Source of the DNA: Pseudomonadota bacterium
GTDB taxonomy: Bacteria; Pseudomonadota; Alphaproteobacteria; Sphingomonadales; Sphingomonadaceae
Length of the DNA stretch: 64,000 bases
Reading direction: 5' to 3'
NCBI GenBank assembly: GCA_023400405.1
Contig: JAEXFD010000044.1
Location: 62,001-126,000, forward strand
This document shows, piece after piece, positions 1-8,985 of the stretch (its first letter is position 1; every line of letters begins with the position of its first letter). Position numbers and translations under genes: made by a program. The notes beneath the pieces were generated by a model, which did no database searches, was not told the origin of the DNA, and saw only the letters and a list, made by a program, of their open reading frames with translations.

Positions 1-141
1 ACGGTTCAAGCCCCGCAATTTTGAAACGCGCCGATCGCATCCTGCATGGTGCCGTGCATGGATCGCAGCCGCAGGCTTTGGCTTCCGATGTTCGTCCCGT
101 CCTCGTTGGGGGCCATTTTTTTTGCGCTGCCCTTGGATGGA
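1..141. other. No recognisable gene
   Basis: I see no convincing coding sequence, RNA or repeat in this left-edge stretch. Long open frames that cross it on the plus strand are antisense to the interrupted gene at 142-834. Confidence 0.5.
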
Positions 142-834
142 TCAATCCGATGCTTGAGCGTCGCGCGCGAACAGGATCGTTCCGTCCGACCGCGTCAGGA
201 CCAGCTTGTCGCCATCGGGCTCGAGATACGCGCCGGTCAGGTCCGCCACACCGAAATCGTTCGGCGTCAGCAGGAAGATCGCAACCGTTCCGGCGTCGGC
301 GCGCAGCGGCAACGGCCCGGACTCAATCCGATAGCTTTTCTTGCTGAAGGTCACGGAGCGCGGGCGCCGCTTCTCGCCTGCCGGGAGTGTCCACGGGCCT
401 CCCGCCACATAGGACTCCAGCGGCTCCCCCGTGTCGAAATCGATACGCAGATCGACGCCCGGGATGTCGAGCCCGTTCGGTGCAACGAGCCGTATCGCAA
501 AGGCCGTGCCGGGGGTCTTTTCGATCCTGGCCGCAGCAATCGTCGGCGCGACCGGCCGGGGATCGCTGACGAGTTCGATCCGCTCGCCGACGCGCTTCCA
601 GCGGCCCTGCGCGCGCTCATCCAGCGACCCGACACTAAGGGCGTATTCGAACGTGCCGTCGCGATGGAGGCGGAGTCCTGCCGCCACTTCCATCTGCACG
701 GACGAATAGTCCCCCACGAGCGGATCGGCGGCGATCGGCGGAGTCGCTTCAGCGGAAGCTTGAGCGCGTGCCGGCTAGATCAGGAAGATCGAGGCCGCCG
801 AACAGATTCTCGCGATGCATCTGAAAGTCGACAT
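142..834 (-). pseudogene. Secreted protein of unknown function, interrupted by an in-frame TAG in its signal peptide
   Basis: The body (GTG at 717 down to the stop at 142-144) reads as a soluble beta-rich protein of about 190 residues with no family I recognise. Upstream of 717 the same frame continues as a signal-peptide tail (PARAQASAEATPPIAADP), meets a TAG at 775-777, and continues beyond it as a basic, hydrophobic leader starting MSTFRCIARICSAASIFLI at 834. Leader, hydrophobic core and an ARAQA-type cleavage site line up in one frame if the TAG were a sense codon; TGG (Trp) would fit well. I infer a single nonsense mutation, so the protein is either lost or made without export from GTG 717. 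Readthrough or a sequencing error are alternatives. The neighbouring divergent gene also carries one internal stop. Confidence 0.6.
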
Positions 835-946
835 CACCGTTCGTATAGGGGCATGTTCGTGCCGTTCAACCGCTGCGCGCGCCGACAGGAAGGGTCTGTG
901 GGGAGCGCTCTGGGCATCTGTGCGCCGATCGGAGCTGGGAGAAAAT

Positions 947-1768
947 ATGCTGACGATACCGACAGTCCTGATCATGCTGTGGGCCGTGACATCGGGGTCG
1001 ACCGCGGCCATCGCAGGGCCGGCGCGCGGTGGCGCAACCGTGGCGGTGATCCAGGCTTCCTCTGCCTGCACGCGGGATGCGAATGTGGATGGCTGCTGGC
1101 GAGAGGGCGTGAAGGCGGAGAAGCGCGGCGATGCGGTGGCGGCGCTTGCCGCATATGAAGCGTCGTGCGCCGCAGGCTTCCAGACGGGCGGCTGCTACGA
1201 AGCAGGCAAGATCTATTTCCTGAACGCGAAGCTGCGCGATTACGGCAAATCGAAGGAGAAGATGGCGAAGGTTTGCGAATCGGGCGACGTCGGGGTGGCT
1301 CCCTATGCCTGCAAATATCTTGGCATCATCTACCAAAAGGGCCTTTCGGTGAAACCCGAGCCCAAGCGGGCCTTCAGCAATCTTGCGAAGTCATGCTTTC
1401 CGAGCGGCGAGCCGTTTATCGACGGCGGTGGCTGCTAACTCCTTGGCAACCATGTTCCGGACGCGGGCGCGATTGGGGTCGCCGACAAGGTCTGGAACAC
1501 CGACTATATCGCGTATCTCGCATTCTCCATGGGCTGTAGCGACGATATGCCGGCGCAGTGCAATCAGGCTCAGGCGATATACCGGCGCGCCGTCGCGCAG
1601 TCGGCGACCTGGCCTGTGCGCTGCACCGAAGATGCAGAGGCGGTGGCATTCGAGGAGCCATGTGCGAACCTCGCCCATGTGGCGGCCGTCGATGATTATG
1701 AATCGCGGCAGAAATTCCGGCGCGCGATGGTGCGCCTGTTTCAACGTGCCACCGATTATGTCGAATGA
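947..1768 (+). pseudogene. Secreted Sel1-like/TPR repeat protein interrupted by an in-frame TAA
   Basis: ATG 947 follows a good ribosome site (GGGAGAA at 938-943). Residues 1-23 form a signal peptide ending STAAIAG. The chain then has Cys-rich Sel1/Hcp-like helical repeats (GGCYEAGKIYF, ACKYLGIIYQKG). TAA at 1436-1438 stops it after 163 codons, exactly inside the next repeat: GGGC-stop-LLGNHVPDAG. The same frame stays open to 1768 with protein-like composition and four further cysteines. A Tyr codon (TAC) at the stop would restore the typical repeat pattern GCYLLGN, so one C-to-A change explains the break. Intact length would be 273 residues. Sel1 proteins usually act as periplasmic or cytoplasmic scaffolds; no specific partner can be named here. 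A sequencing error is possible. Confidence 0.65.
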
Positions 1769-1833
1769 GGGTGAAGCCGGCCGGGCTCGTGCTCGAACTT
1801 CCAGGCAGCTACGCCCTGCCCCCTTGCCGTCGC

Positions 1834-2628
1834 CTAAACCGCCACCGGCGCCTTGATGTGGGGCTGGGCTTCGTAGCCGTGGATCACGAAGTCTTCGTAC
1901 TCGTAACCGTCGATCGAGCCGGGGTTGCGCAGGATTTCCAACCGCGGGAGCGGGCCCGGGGTGCGGGTCAACTGCTCGCGGGCCTGGTCGAGATGGTTCG
2001 CATACAGGTGGCAGTCGCCGCCGGTCCAGATGAATTCGCCCACTTCGAGTCCCGCCTGCTGGGCGAGGAGGTGGGTGAGCAGGGCGTAGCTGGCGATGTT
2101 GAACGGCACGCCGAGGAAGATGTCGGCCGAGCGCTGGTAGAGCTGGAGCGAGAGCCGGCCGTTCGCGACATGGCATTGGAACAGGCAGTGGCAGGGCGCC
2201 AGCGCCATGGCGTGGAGATCGCCCGGATTCCAGGCCGAGACGATCATCCGCCGCGAGGCGGGATTGGTCTTGAGCGTCTCGATCAGCTCGGCGATCTGGT
2301 CGATATGGCGGCCGTCCGCCGTCTCCCAATCGCGCCATTGCTTGCCGTAGACCGGGCCGAGATCGCCCTTCTCGTCGGCCCATTCGTCCCAGATGCTGAC
2401 CTTGCGGTCCTGCAGCCATTGGACATTGGTGTCGCCGCGCAGGAACCAGAGCAGCTCGATCAGGATCGATCGCAGGTGCAGCTTCTTGGTGGTGAGCAGC
2501 GGGAAGCCTTCGGCCAGGTCGAAGCGCATCTGGTGGCCGAACACGCTGCGCGTGCCGGTGCCGGTGCGGTCCATCTGCACCGCGCCATGGTTCAGCGCGC
2601 GCGCCATCAGGTCGAGATATTGCTGCAT
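1834..2628 (-). CDS. thyA: Thymidylate synthase
   Basis: Cytoplasmic enzyme that methylates dUMP to dTMP using 5,10-methylenetetrahydrofolate. The 264-residue length equals that of the Escherichia coli enzyme, and the family landmarks are in register: R21 for phosphate binding, the SRRMIVSAWNP segment near 125-134, the nucleophile C146 in APCHCLFQ, and the FNIASYALL and HLYANHLDQ segments. The presence of ThyA means folate recycling by dihydrofolate reductase is expected; no folA is adjacent here. The gene stands alone, with about 65 bp to the Sel1-like pseudogene on its 3' side. Assignment is secure. Confidence 0.97.
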   Translation of the reverse strand: MQQYLDLMARALNHGAVQMDRTGTGTRSVFGHQMRFDLAEGFPLLTTKKLHLRSILIELLWFLRGDTNVQWLQDRKVSIWDEWADEKGDLGPVYGKQWRDWETADGRHIDQIAELIETLKTNPASRRMIVSAWNPGDLHAMALAPCHCLFQCHVANGRLSLQLYQRSADIFLGVPFNIASYALLTHLLAQQAGLEVGEFIWTGGDCHLYANHLDQAREQLTRTPGPLPRLEILRNPGSIDGYEYEDFVIHGYEAQPHIKAPVAV

Positions 2629-2757
2629 GGCGCGAACCTAGACCCGCGCCGGCGGCCCGCCAAGCCAGGCAAGCGCCTCCATTGTGGACAAAAGCGCCTC
2701 CGATGCGGAGCCGGTCGCGCTTCGGGGCGCGGCGCTTCGATGGCAGTTTCGCGCGCG

Positions 2758-3159
2758 ATGACCTTGCTCGATCCGGCCACCCGACCGCGCTACCTGCCCG
2801 ATGCGGATGCGGCCGCCGCGCTGTTCGCGCCGCTTGCCCAGGAGCACGCCGAAGTTGCCGCGTTCGTCTATCTGGATGCCGGCCAGCGGGTGCTCGGGCT
2901 GCGCCATGTCCGCTCGGAAGCACCGGACATGCTCGACCTGCCGATCCGCGACGTCGCGGCGGACGCGCTGGCGTTCGGGGCGGTGCAAGTGGTGATGGCG
3001 CACAATCATCCGAGCGGCGATGCGACGCCGAGCCTGGCCGACAAGGATGCAACGCGGCTGCTCGCCCGCGCGCTCGAGGCGCTCGACGTGCGGCTGGTCG
3101 ATCACCTGGTGATCACCGCGAACGGCGTCACCAGCTTTCGCGGCCTAGGGTTCCTCTGA
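2758..3159 (+). CDS. Short RadC-like JAB/MPN domain protein
   Basis: A 133-residue protein (MTLLDPATRP start) made almost entirely of a JAB1/MPN-type metalloprotease fold of the RadC family. The zinc signature HNHPSGDATPSLADKD is visible, followed by the typical ending DVRLVDHLVIT. Full RadC proteins have about 220 residues with an N-terminal helix-hairpin-helix; that part is absent, so this is a minimal JAB protein. Its substrate is unknown; the historical link of RadC to DNA repair is not supported for the family. An ATG at 2740 is an alternative start and neither has a clear ribosome site. Its 3' end overlaps the convergent methyltransferase gene by 15 bp. Confidence 0.8.
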   Translation: MTLLDPATRPRYLPDADAAAALFAPLAQEHAEVAAFVYLDAGQRVLGLRHVRSEAPDMLDLPIRDVAADALAFGAVQVVMAHNHPSGDATPSLADKDATRLLARALEALDVRLVDHLVITANGVTSFRGLGFL

Positions 3160-3909
3160 ATTCTGCACGGCGGCCGGCGCGGCGGTCTTGCCGGTGCGGC
3201 ACGCCTTGATCGCTGCGGGCTCGGGTCGGGCGCCACGCGCCTCGAAGATCGCGATATAGCCGCCCGCCGAGGGCATCGGCCGCATCGAGACCAGCGCATA
3301 GCCGACCGCGGCGAATTCGCATTTCAGCAGCTCGGGCGGTGTGCCGTGGAGCTGGGTGGGACGATTGGCATCGACCACGACGACCTGCCCGCCGGGGGCC
3401 AGCGCCGGGCGCAGCCGCCAGAGGAACTCATAGGGGCTCTCGATCTCATGGTACATGTGCACCATCAGCACGCGATCGAAACTGTCCTCCGGAAGGCGCG
3501 GATCGGCGGGCAGGCCGAGCCGGACGCTGACATTGTCGAGCTTCTCGCGCAGGACGCGGGTCGCCAGATAGTCTCGCGTCTCGGGCACGATGTCCTCGGC
3601 GACGACGCGGCCCTTCTTGCCCACCCGAGCGGCCATGCGAACGGTGTAATAGCCTTCGCCCGCGCCGATATCGGCGACGGTCATGCCCGGCTTGATCCCG
3701 GCCAGGCCCATCACCTGGGCGGCCTCGTCGAGCCGGTCGCGTGCCTCCTCAGTCGACCAGCGGGCCGAGACGATCGTCGCAACCGGACGATCGGCGGCGG
3801 GGAAGCCGGTATGCTGTTCGGGCGCCGGCTCGCTGCGATTGGCGGCGATCGGCGCGCCGCTGCACGCGGCGAGCGTGCATGCCAGGATCAGGGCGAGGCC
3901 GAGCCTCAA
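3145..3909 (-). CDS. Class I SAM-dependent methyltransferase with a lipoprotein-type signal
   Basis: 254 residues. The Rossmann methyltransferase core is clear: motif I VADIGAGEGYYT (near 79-90), the acidic residue after the next strand (VVAEDI), and GGQVVVVDANRP near 170-180. Residues 1-17 form a hydrophobic leader with a lipobox (LAACSG), which predicts lipidation and export, odd for a SAM enzyme. The start is a TTG (3909) whose TTGA overlaps the prfB stop codon, so translation is probably coupled to release factor 2. The substrate is unknown; proximity to prfB suggested PrmC (which methylates the release-factor GGQ), but the PrmC NPPY motif is absent, so that was rejected. Confidence 0.82.
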   Translation of the reverse strand: MRLGLALILACTLAACSGAPIAANRSEPAPEQHTGFPAADRPVATIVSARWSTEEARDRLDEAAQVMGLAGIKPGMTVADIGAGEGYYTVRMAARVGKKGRVVAEDIVPETRDYLATRVLREKLDNVSVRLGLPADPRLPEDSFDRVLMVHMYHEIESPYEFLWRLRPALAPGGQVVVVDANRPTQLHGTPPELLKCEFAAVGYALVSMRPMPSAGGYIAIFEARGARPEPAAIKACRTGKTAAPAAVQNSEEP

Positions 3910-5033
3910 TCGACATCCTCCACTTCGACCGTCTCGCCGGTCACCCGCTGGCTTAGCGCAGCCGCCATGAACGCGTCGAGATCGCCGTCGAGCACGTCGG
4001 ACGGGGCAGTGGAGGTGACTCCGGTGCGCAGGTCCTTGACCAGCTGATAGGGCTGGAGGACGTAGCTGCGGATCTGGTGGCCCCAGCCGATATCGGTCTT
4101 GGTGGCGTTCTGGGCATTGGCCACCGCCTCGCGCTCGGCGAGCTCGCGCTCGTAGAGGCGGGCGCGCAGCTGGTTATAGGCCTCGGCCTTGTTCTTGTGC
4201 TGCGAGCGCTGGTTCTGGCACTGGACGACGATGCCGGTGGGCAAGTGCGTGATGCGCACCGCCGAATCGGTGGTGTTGATGTGCTGGCCGCCGGCGCCCG
4301 AGGCGCGATAGGTGTCGATGCGCAGCTCGCTCTCATTGATCTCGACTTCGATATTGTCGTCGATCACCGGATAGACCCACACACTCGAGAAGCTGGTGTG
4401 GCGTCGCGCGGCGCTGTCATAGGGGCTGATCCGCACCAGCCGGTGGACGCCGCTCTCGGTCTTGGCATAGCCATAGGCGTTCTCGCCCTTGACCAGCAGC
4501 GTCGCCGACTTGATGCCGGCCTGCTCGCCGGCGTGATAGTCGACCAGCTCGACCTTGAGGCCGTGGCGCTCGGCCCAGCGGGTATACATGCGCTGGAGCA
4601 TGCCCGCCCAATCCTGGCTCTCGGTGCCGCCGGCGCCCGAATTGATTTCGATATAGGTATCGTTGGCGTCGGCCTCGCCCGAGAGCAGCGCCTTGACCTT
4701 GTCGGTATCGGCGCGCTCGGCGAGCTGGGCGAGGCTGGCGGTGCCTTCGCTCGCCATTTCCTCGTCGCCCTCGGCCTCGGCCATCTCGATGAGCTCGACG
4801 GTGTCGCTGAGCTCGGTCTCGATCGCGCGGGTGGCCGAGATCGCCTCGTCGAGGCGGCGGCGCTCGCGCATCACGTCCTGGGCCTGCTTGGCGTCGTTCC
4901 ACAGCGTCGGATCCTCGACGCGCGCATTGAGCTCGTCGAGCCGGCGCAGCGCGCGGTCCCAGTCGAGCGAACGGCGGAGGAGCGCGAGCGCCTGGTTGAT
5001 CTTATCGACATGTGCCTGCGCTTCGGCGCGCAT
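3906..5033 (-). CDS. prfB: Peptide chain release factor 2
   Basis: 375 residues, cytoplasmic, recognises UGA/UAA stops and triggers peptide release. GGQ is at 248-250 (GAGGQHINTTDSAV). The codon-recognition loop reads RISPYDSAARRHTSF, so the tripeptide is SPY (203-205) where E. coli RF2 has SPF. Many prfB genes contain a programmed +1 frameshift near codon 25 (CTT TGA C). Here the equivalent position, L23-D24 in RRSLDWD, is written CTC GAC in one continuous frame, so there is no frameshift autoregulation. It sits downstream of the PBP1a gene on the same strand and overlaps the following methyltransferase gene by 4 bp. Confidence 0.97.
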   Translation of the reverse strand: MRAEAQAHVDKINQALALLRRSLDWDRALRRLDELNARVEDPTLWNDAKQAQDVMRERRRLDEAISATRAIETELSDTVELIEMAEAEGDEEMASEGTASLAQLAERADTDKVKALLSGEADANDTYIEINSGAGGTESQDWAGMLQRMYTRWAERHGLKVELVDYHAGEQAGIKSATLLVKGENAYGYAKTESGVHRLVRISPYDSAARRHTSFSSVWVYPVIDDNIEVEINESELRIDTYRASGAGGQHINTTDSAVRITHLPTGIVVQCQNQRSQHKNKAEAYNQLRARLYERELAEREAVANAQNATKTDIGWGHQIRSYVLQPYQLVKDLRTGVTSTAPSDVLDGDLDAFMAAALSQRVTGETVEVEDVD

Positions 5034-5102
5034 GGTATTACTCCAGACTTCGTTTGTACGTCACCGCGGAGGCGGGGATGACGGCATATATAGGGCGCCG
5101 CG

Positions 5103-7622
5103 CTAGTAGATACCGCCCTCGCGTTGCAAGAAGTCGCTGTCGCCCTGGCGGTCCGACCGGGTGACCGGCTTGCGCTCGACCGTCTTTGCTTCCTGCTGCT
5201 CCTCCTGGCTGCGGCGGCCGCGGCGTTCCTGGCTCTCGGGCTTGAAGGCTTCCCAGATCACCGGCGAGAGCGGATCGCTGCTCGGCCAGGCGCCGGTGAC
5301 CGGCTTGCCGCTTGCGCGGTCGATGCGGACCATGCGCATGCCGGCGGGCGCGGTGAACGGCAGCTTTTCCATCCCCTCGAAGGCCGGAATCGCGAACTGC
5401 TTGAAGATCGGCGCGGCGATCGAGCCGCCCTGGGCATAGCCGCCGAGATTGGTTGGCGTGTCATAGCCGATATAGAGGCCCCCGATCATCTGCGGGATGC
5501 CGCCGACGAACCACACATCGGTGGGACCCGAAGTGGTGCCGGTCTTGCCCATCATCGGGCGATTGAGGTCGCGCAGCACAGTGGCGGTGCCGCGCTGGAT
5601 CACGCCTTCGGTGATGTGAACGATCTGATAGGCGGAGAGCGGATCGACGATCTGGCGGGCGCGGGCGATCGGGCGCGGCATTGCGCCGCCCTTCCAATCG
5701 GCGGCGTTGCAGCCTTCGCAGGGCTGCCAATTCTCGGGCCAGACCACCTGGCCGCGGCGATCCTGGACAAAATCGATCAGCGTCGGGTTCAGCGCGCGGC
5801 CGTGATTGACCAGGATAGAATAGGCATTGACCATGCGCAGCACCGTCGTCTCGCCCGCGCCGAGCGCATAGGAGAGATAGGGCGGGAATTTCTGCCGCGA
5901 GACGCCGATCCGCTGCATCAGGTCGACGACATGGTCCATGCCGGTCTGGTTGGCGATCTGCACCGTCATCAGGTTGCGCGACTGCTCGATGCCCCAGCGC
6001 AGCGTCTTGGGGCCGGCGCCGCGGGCATTGCCGAAATTGCGGAAGCATTTCTGGCCGAGCCCGGCGCCCTGCCAGACGCAGAAGGGACCATCGACGACGA
6101 TCGAGGCGGGCGTCATGCCCTGTTCGAGCGCGGCGGTGTAGACGATCGGCTTGATCGTCGAGCCCGGCTGGCGCTGGGCCTGGGTGGCGCGGTTGAAGCT
6201 CTGGATGCGGGCGTCGAAACCGCCCTGCATCGCCAGCACGCGGCCGGTGCGCGGATCCTCGACCACCATGCCGCCCGAGACCTTGGGCACCGAGCGGAGC
6301 GAGAAGCGATCGCCGGCTTCGGGGGCGACGGCGATGATGTCCCCAGCCTTGAACGCGTCGAAGGCATGACCGCCCTGGCCGCGCACCGGCATGGTCGCGC
6401 CCGATTCGGGCAGTGTGCCGGTCGATCCGTCGTCGAAGCCGATCTGCCAGCCATCGCCATCCTGCTCGATCAGGATCGCGGCGCGCCAATCCTCGTAATT
6501 GAGGCCGATATTGGTGTTGAGCAGCGTCTGGAGCCAGGAGCCGGCAATGTCCTTGTGCGCGATCGGGCCGCTCCAGCCGCGGCCGCGATCGTAGCGCAGC
6601 AGTCCGTCGCGCAGTGCCTTTTCGGCATATTGCTGGAGCCGGGGATCGAGCGAGGTGCGCACCCACAGCCCGCCATCATAGACGCTGTATGGGCCGCTCT
6701 CGTTGGTCTCGCCGAATTTGTCGGCGAGCTGGCGGCGCACTTCCTCGACGAAATAGCCGGTGCCGACGCGCTCGTACTTCGGGGTCTGGCGCGGAACGGT
6801 GCCGAGCGGGGCGGCGACGGCGCCGTCATGCTGGCTCTGCGTGATGAAGCCGTTGGCGAGCATCTGGCCGAGCACCCAGTTGCGCCGTTCGAGCGCGCGC
6901 GCGGTGTGGCGCTCGGGATCGTAATTGGCCGGGCCCTTGGGCAGGATCGCGAGATAGGCGAGCTGGGGCAGGGCGAGCTCGCCCAGCTCCTTGCCGAAAT
7001 AGGCGTGGCTCGCCGCCTCGACGCCGCCGGCATTGCGGCCGAGCTCGATCGAATTGAGATAGAGCTCCATGATCTGCTGCTTGGTCAGCGTATCCTCGAT
7101 CCGCCAGGCGAGGATGCCTTCCTTGACCTTTCGCAGGATCGAATGCTCGTTGCCGACCAGCAGGTTCTTGGCGACCTGCTGGGTGATCGTCGAGGTGCCG
7201 CGCGGAGTCGAGCCGCTGACCAGCCCCTGGAAGGCGGCGCGGACGAGGCCGGGGAAATCGACGCCGTGATGCTCGAAGAAGGTCTTGTCCTCGGCGGACA
7301 TATAGGCCTCGACCAAGAGCTTCGGATATTCGGGATAGCTGAGCTGGACGCGCCGTTCGCGCGCATAGGAATAGATCGGCAGCCCCTCTGCCGAGCGCAC
7401 ATTGGTGGGCAGCGGCGGCTCATAGGTTCGCAGCGTATCGACCGAGGGCAGGTTGCGCGCGACGAACAGCCAGAGCAGGAAGACGAAGATGCCGGCGAGT
7501 AGCGCCAGCACCGCCAGCACGCGGAACCACCAGCGCCGGCGGATGCGCCCGAAAGCGCCACGCAGGCCGCCGATCTCGCGCGGGATGCGCATCGTTACGC
7601 TGGAATCGGAACCCTCGGCCAT
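5103..7622 (-). CDS. mrcA: Penicillin-binding protein 1A (bifunctional transglycosylase/transpeptidase)
   Basis: 839 residues. A short cytoplasmic tail, one membrane helix (about 33-55), a GT51 glycosyltransferase domain with catalytic E111 in EDKTFFEHHGVD and the GTSTITQQVAKNLL helix, a linker/OB region, then a transpeptidase domain with nucleophile S488 in GSTIKP and K693 in the KTGTT box. It polymerises and cross-links peptidoglycan at the periplasmic face of the inner membrane. A basic, Gln/Glu-rich C-terminal tail follows the transpeptidase. It lies 115 bp downstream of the amidase gene amiC on the same strand, and the pair is probably one transcription unit with prfB behind it. Confidence 0.96.
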   Translation of the reverse strand: MAEGSDSSVTMRIPREIGGLRGAFGRIRRRWWFRVLAVLALLAGIFVFLLWLFVARNLPSVDTLRTYEPPLPTNVRSAEGLPIYSYARERRVQLSYPEYPKLLVEAYMSAEDKTFFEHHGVDFPGLVRAAFQGLVSGSTPRGTSTITQQVAKNLLVGNEHSILRKVKEGILAWRIEDTLTKQQIMELYLNSIELGRNAGGVEAASHAYFGKELGELALPQLAYLAILPKGPANYDPERHTARALERRNWVLGQMLANGFITQSQHDGAVAAPLGTVPRQTPKYERVGTGYFVEEVRRQLADKFGETNESGPYSVYDGGLWVRTSLDPRLQQYAEKALRDGLLRYDRGRGWSGPIAHKDIAGSWLQTLLNTNIGLNYEDWRAAILIEQDGDGWQIGFDDGSTGTLPESGATMPVRGQGGHAFDAFKAGDIIAVAPEAGDRFSLRSVPKVSGGMVVEDPRTGRVLAMQGGFDARIQSFNRATQAQRQPGSTIKPIVYTAALEQGMTPASIVVDGPFCVWQGAGLGQKCFRNFGNARGAGPKTLRWGIEQSRNLMTVQIANQTGMDHVVDLMQRIGVSRQKFPPYLSYALGAGETTVLRMVNAYSILVNHGRALNPTLIDFVQDRRGQVVWPENWQPCEGCNAADWKGGAMPRPIARARQIVDPLSAYQIVHITEGVIQRGTATVLRDLNRPMMGKTGTTSGPTDVWFVGGIPQMIGGLYIGYDTPTNLGGYAQGGSIAAPIFKQFAIPAFEGMEKLPFTAPAGMRMVRIDRASGKPVTGAWPSSDPLSPVIWEAFKPESQERRGRRSQEEQQEAKTVERKPVTRSDRQGDSDFLQREGGIY

Positions 7623-7737
7623 GCGGGGGGCGGTGTAGCAACTTTCCCGGCCGATGCCAGCCGATCAAAACGCGCGCGCAACCACTTGGCCTCCCGTCCC
7701 TCTATAATGGCGTCGAGGGGAAGGGACGGGGATGGTT

Positions 7738-8985
7738 TCAGCGAGCCGCCATGCGCGTGGCGAAATGGATTTCGACGGCCTTGCGCACGCTCTGCGCGAC
7801 CTTGCGGCGCCCTTCGTCGGAGGCGAGGAAGGCCGCGTCGGCTTCGTTCGAGATATAGCCGGTCTCGAACAGCACCGAGGGCATGTCCGGCGCCTTCAGG
7901 ACCATCAGCGAGGCCATGCGGTGGTAATTGGCCTTGATCGGGATCAGCGGCTGCGCCTCCCGGCCGAGCAGGCGGGCGAAGCCGGCCGAGGCGTTCATCG
8001 TCTCGCGCTGGGTCAGGTCGATGAGGATCGAGGAGATGTCCGGGTTCTGCGTGCCGAGATCGACGCCGGCGATGATGTCCGCCTTGTTCTCGCGCGCGGC
8101 GAGCCGGGCCGCTTCCTTGTCCGAGGCGACTTCGGACAGGGTGTAGATCGTCGCGCCCGAGGCGTCTTCATTGCCGGCGCTGTCGCAATGGACCGAGATG
8201 AACAGATCGGCATGGAGCCGCCGGGCGAGGCCGTAGCGCTCCTGCAGCACGAGGAAGCGATCGTCGTCGCGCGTGAGCGCGACGCGGACCCGGCCCGAGG
8301 CGAGCAGCGCGTCGCGGATCGCGAGCGCCGTCTTCAAGGTGAGGTCCTTCTCGCGCAGCCCGCCCGCGCCGATCGCGCCGGGATCGTGCCCGCCATGGCC
8401 GGCATCGATCACGACCAGCGGCCGATCGGCGGCGCCATAGACGCGCGGCAGCGACGCTGCGGGTGCGCGGCGGGGCAGCGCGATCGTCTCGCGATAGGCA
8501 TGGCGCCCGCCAGGCTGGAGATAGGTGAAGGGCGGCAGGAAGCTCAGCCGCCGCTCGGCCGCGGCGCGCGCGAAGCGGGCATCGTCGACGGTGCGCAGCT
8601 GCAGCGTCAGCGTGCGGCCGTCGCGCCCGAAACTGCCTTCGGTGACGATTGCGGGCCGCGCGAGGTCGAGCACGATGCGCGCGCCGTCGGCGCCCTGTGC
8701 GCCCTGGCGGATCGTGGTGACGGCCCCATCGGCAAAGGCGCGGCCGCCCGGGCTCGCACCCGCGACGTCGAGCGCGATCCGCTGCGGCCCGGCGAGCATG
8801 AACGCGCTCGCCTGCGCGACCGGCGCATCGAACCGGACGACGACGCGGTCGCCGCTGATCCGTACTTCCTGCACGGCCCCCGCCCAGCTGGGCGCTCCGG
8901 TCAGCCAGCCGGAGAGTAGGGCGAGCAGGAACAACACCCGCGCGATATGCCGCGCGGGGCGGGGAGGGGTCCAGCCCAAAACCAT
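7738..8985 (-). CDS. amiC: N-acetylmuramoyl-L-alanine amidase (AMIN + Amidase_3)
   Basis: 415 residues. A signal peptide (hydrophobic 15-33, cleavage near PSWAGA), an N-terminal AMIN-type beta domain (about 38-130) that targets septal envelope, and a C-terminal zinc amidase domain starting near residue 190. Zinc ligands and catalytic residues are visible: DAGHGGHDPGAIG, the E in LREKDLTLK, the H in LFISVHCDS and the E in VLFETGYISN. It cleaves the amide bond between MurNAc and L-Ala in the periplasm during daughter-cell separation. The adjacent PBP1a gene follows in the same direction, while RNase E is transcribed divergently. Confidence 0.94.
   Translation of the reverse strand: MVLGWTPPRPARHIARVLFLLALLSGWLTGAPSWAGAVQEVRISGDRVVVRFDAPVAQASAFMLAGPQRIALDVAGASPGGRAFADGAVTTIRQGAQGADGARIVLDLARPAIVTEGSFGRDGRTLTLQLRTVDDARFARAAAERRLSFLPPFTYLQPGGRHAYRETIALPRRAPAASLPRVYGAADRPLVVIDAGHGGHDPGAIGAGGLREKDLTLKTALAIRDALLASGRVRVALTRDDDRFLVLQERYGLARRLHADLFISVHCDSAGNEDASGATIYTLSEVASDKEAARLAARENKADIIAGVDLGTQNPDISSILIDLTQRETMNASAGFARLLGREAQPLIPIKANYHRMASLMVLKAPDMPSVLFETGYISNEADAAFLASDEGRRKVAQSVRKAVEIHFATRMAAR

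Noticed and set aside
3145..3909. PrmC (release-factor glutamine methyltransferase) for the gene after prfB
   Set aside because: The NPPY motif is missing and a lipoprotein signal is present.
5124..7502. 792-residue open frame antisense to PBP1a
   Set aside because: High-GC shadow of mrcA; no domain recognisable.
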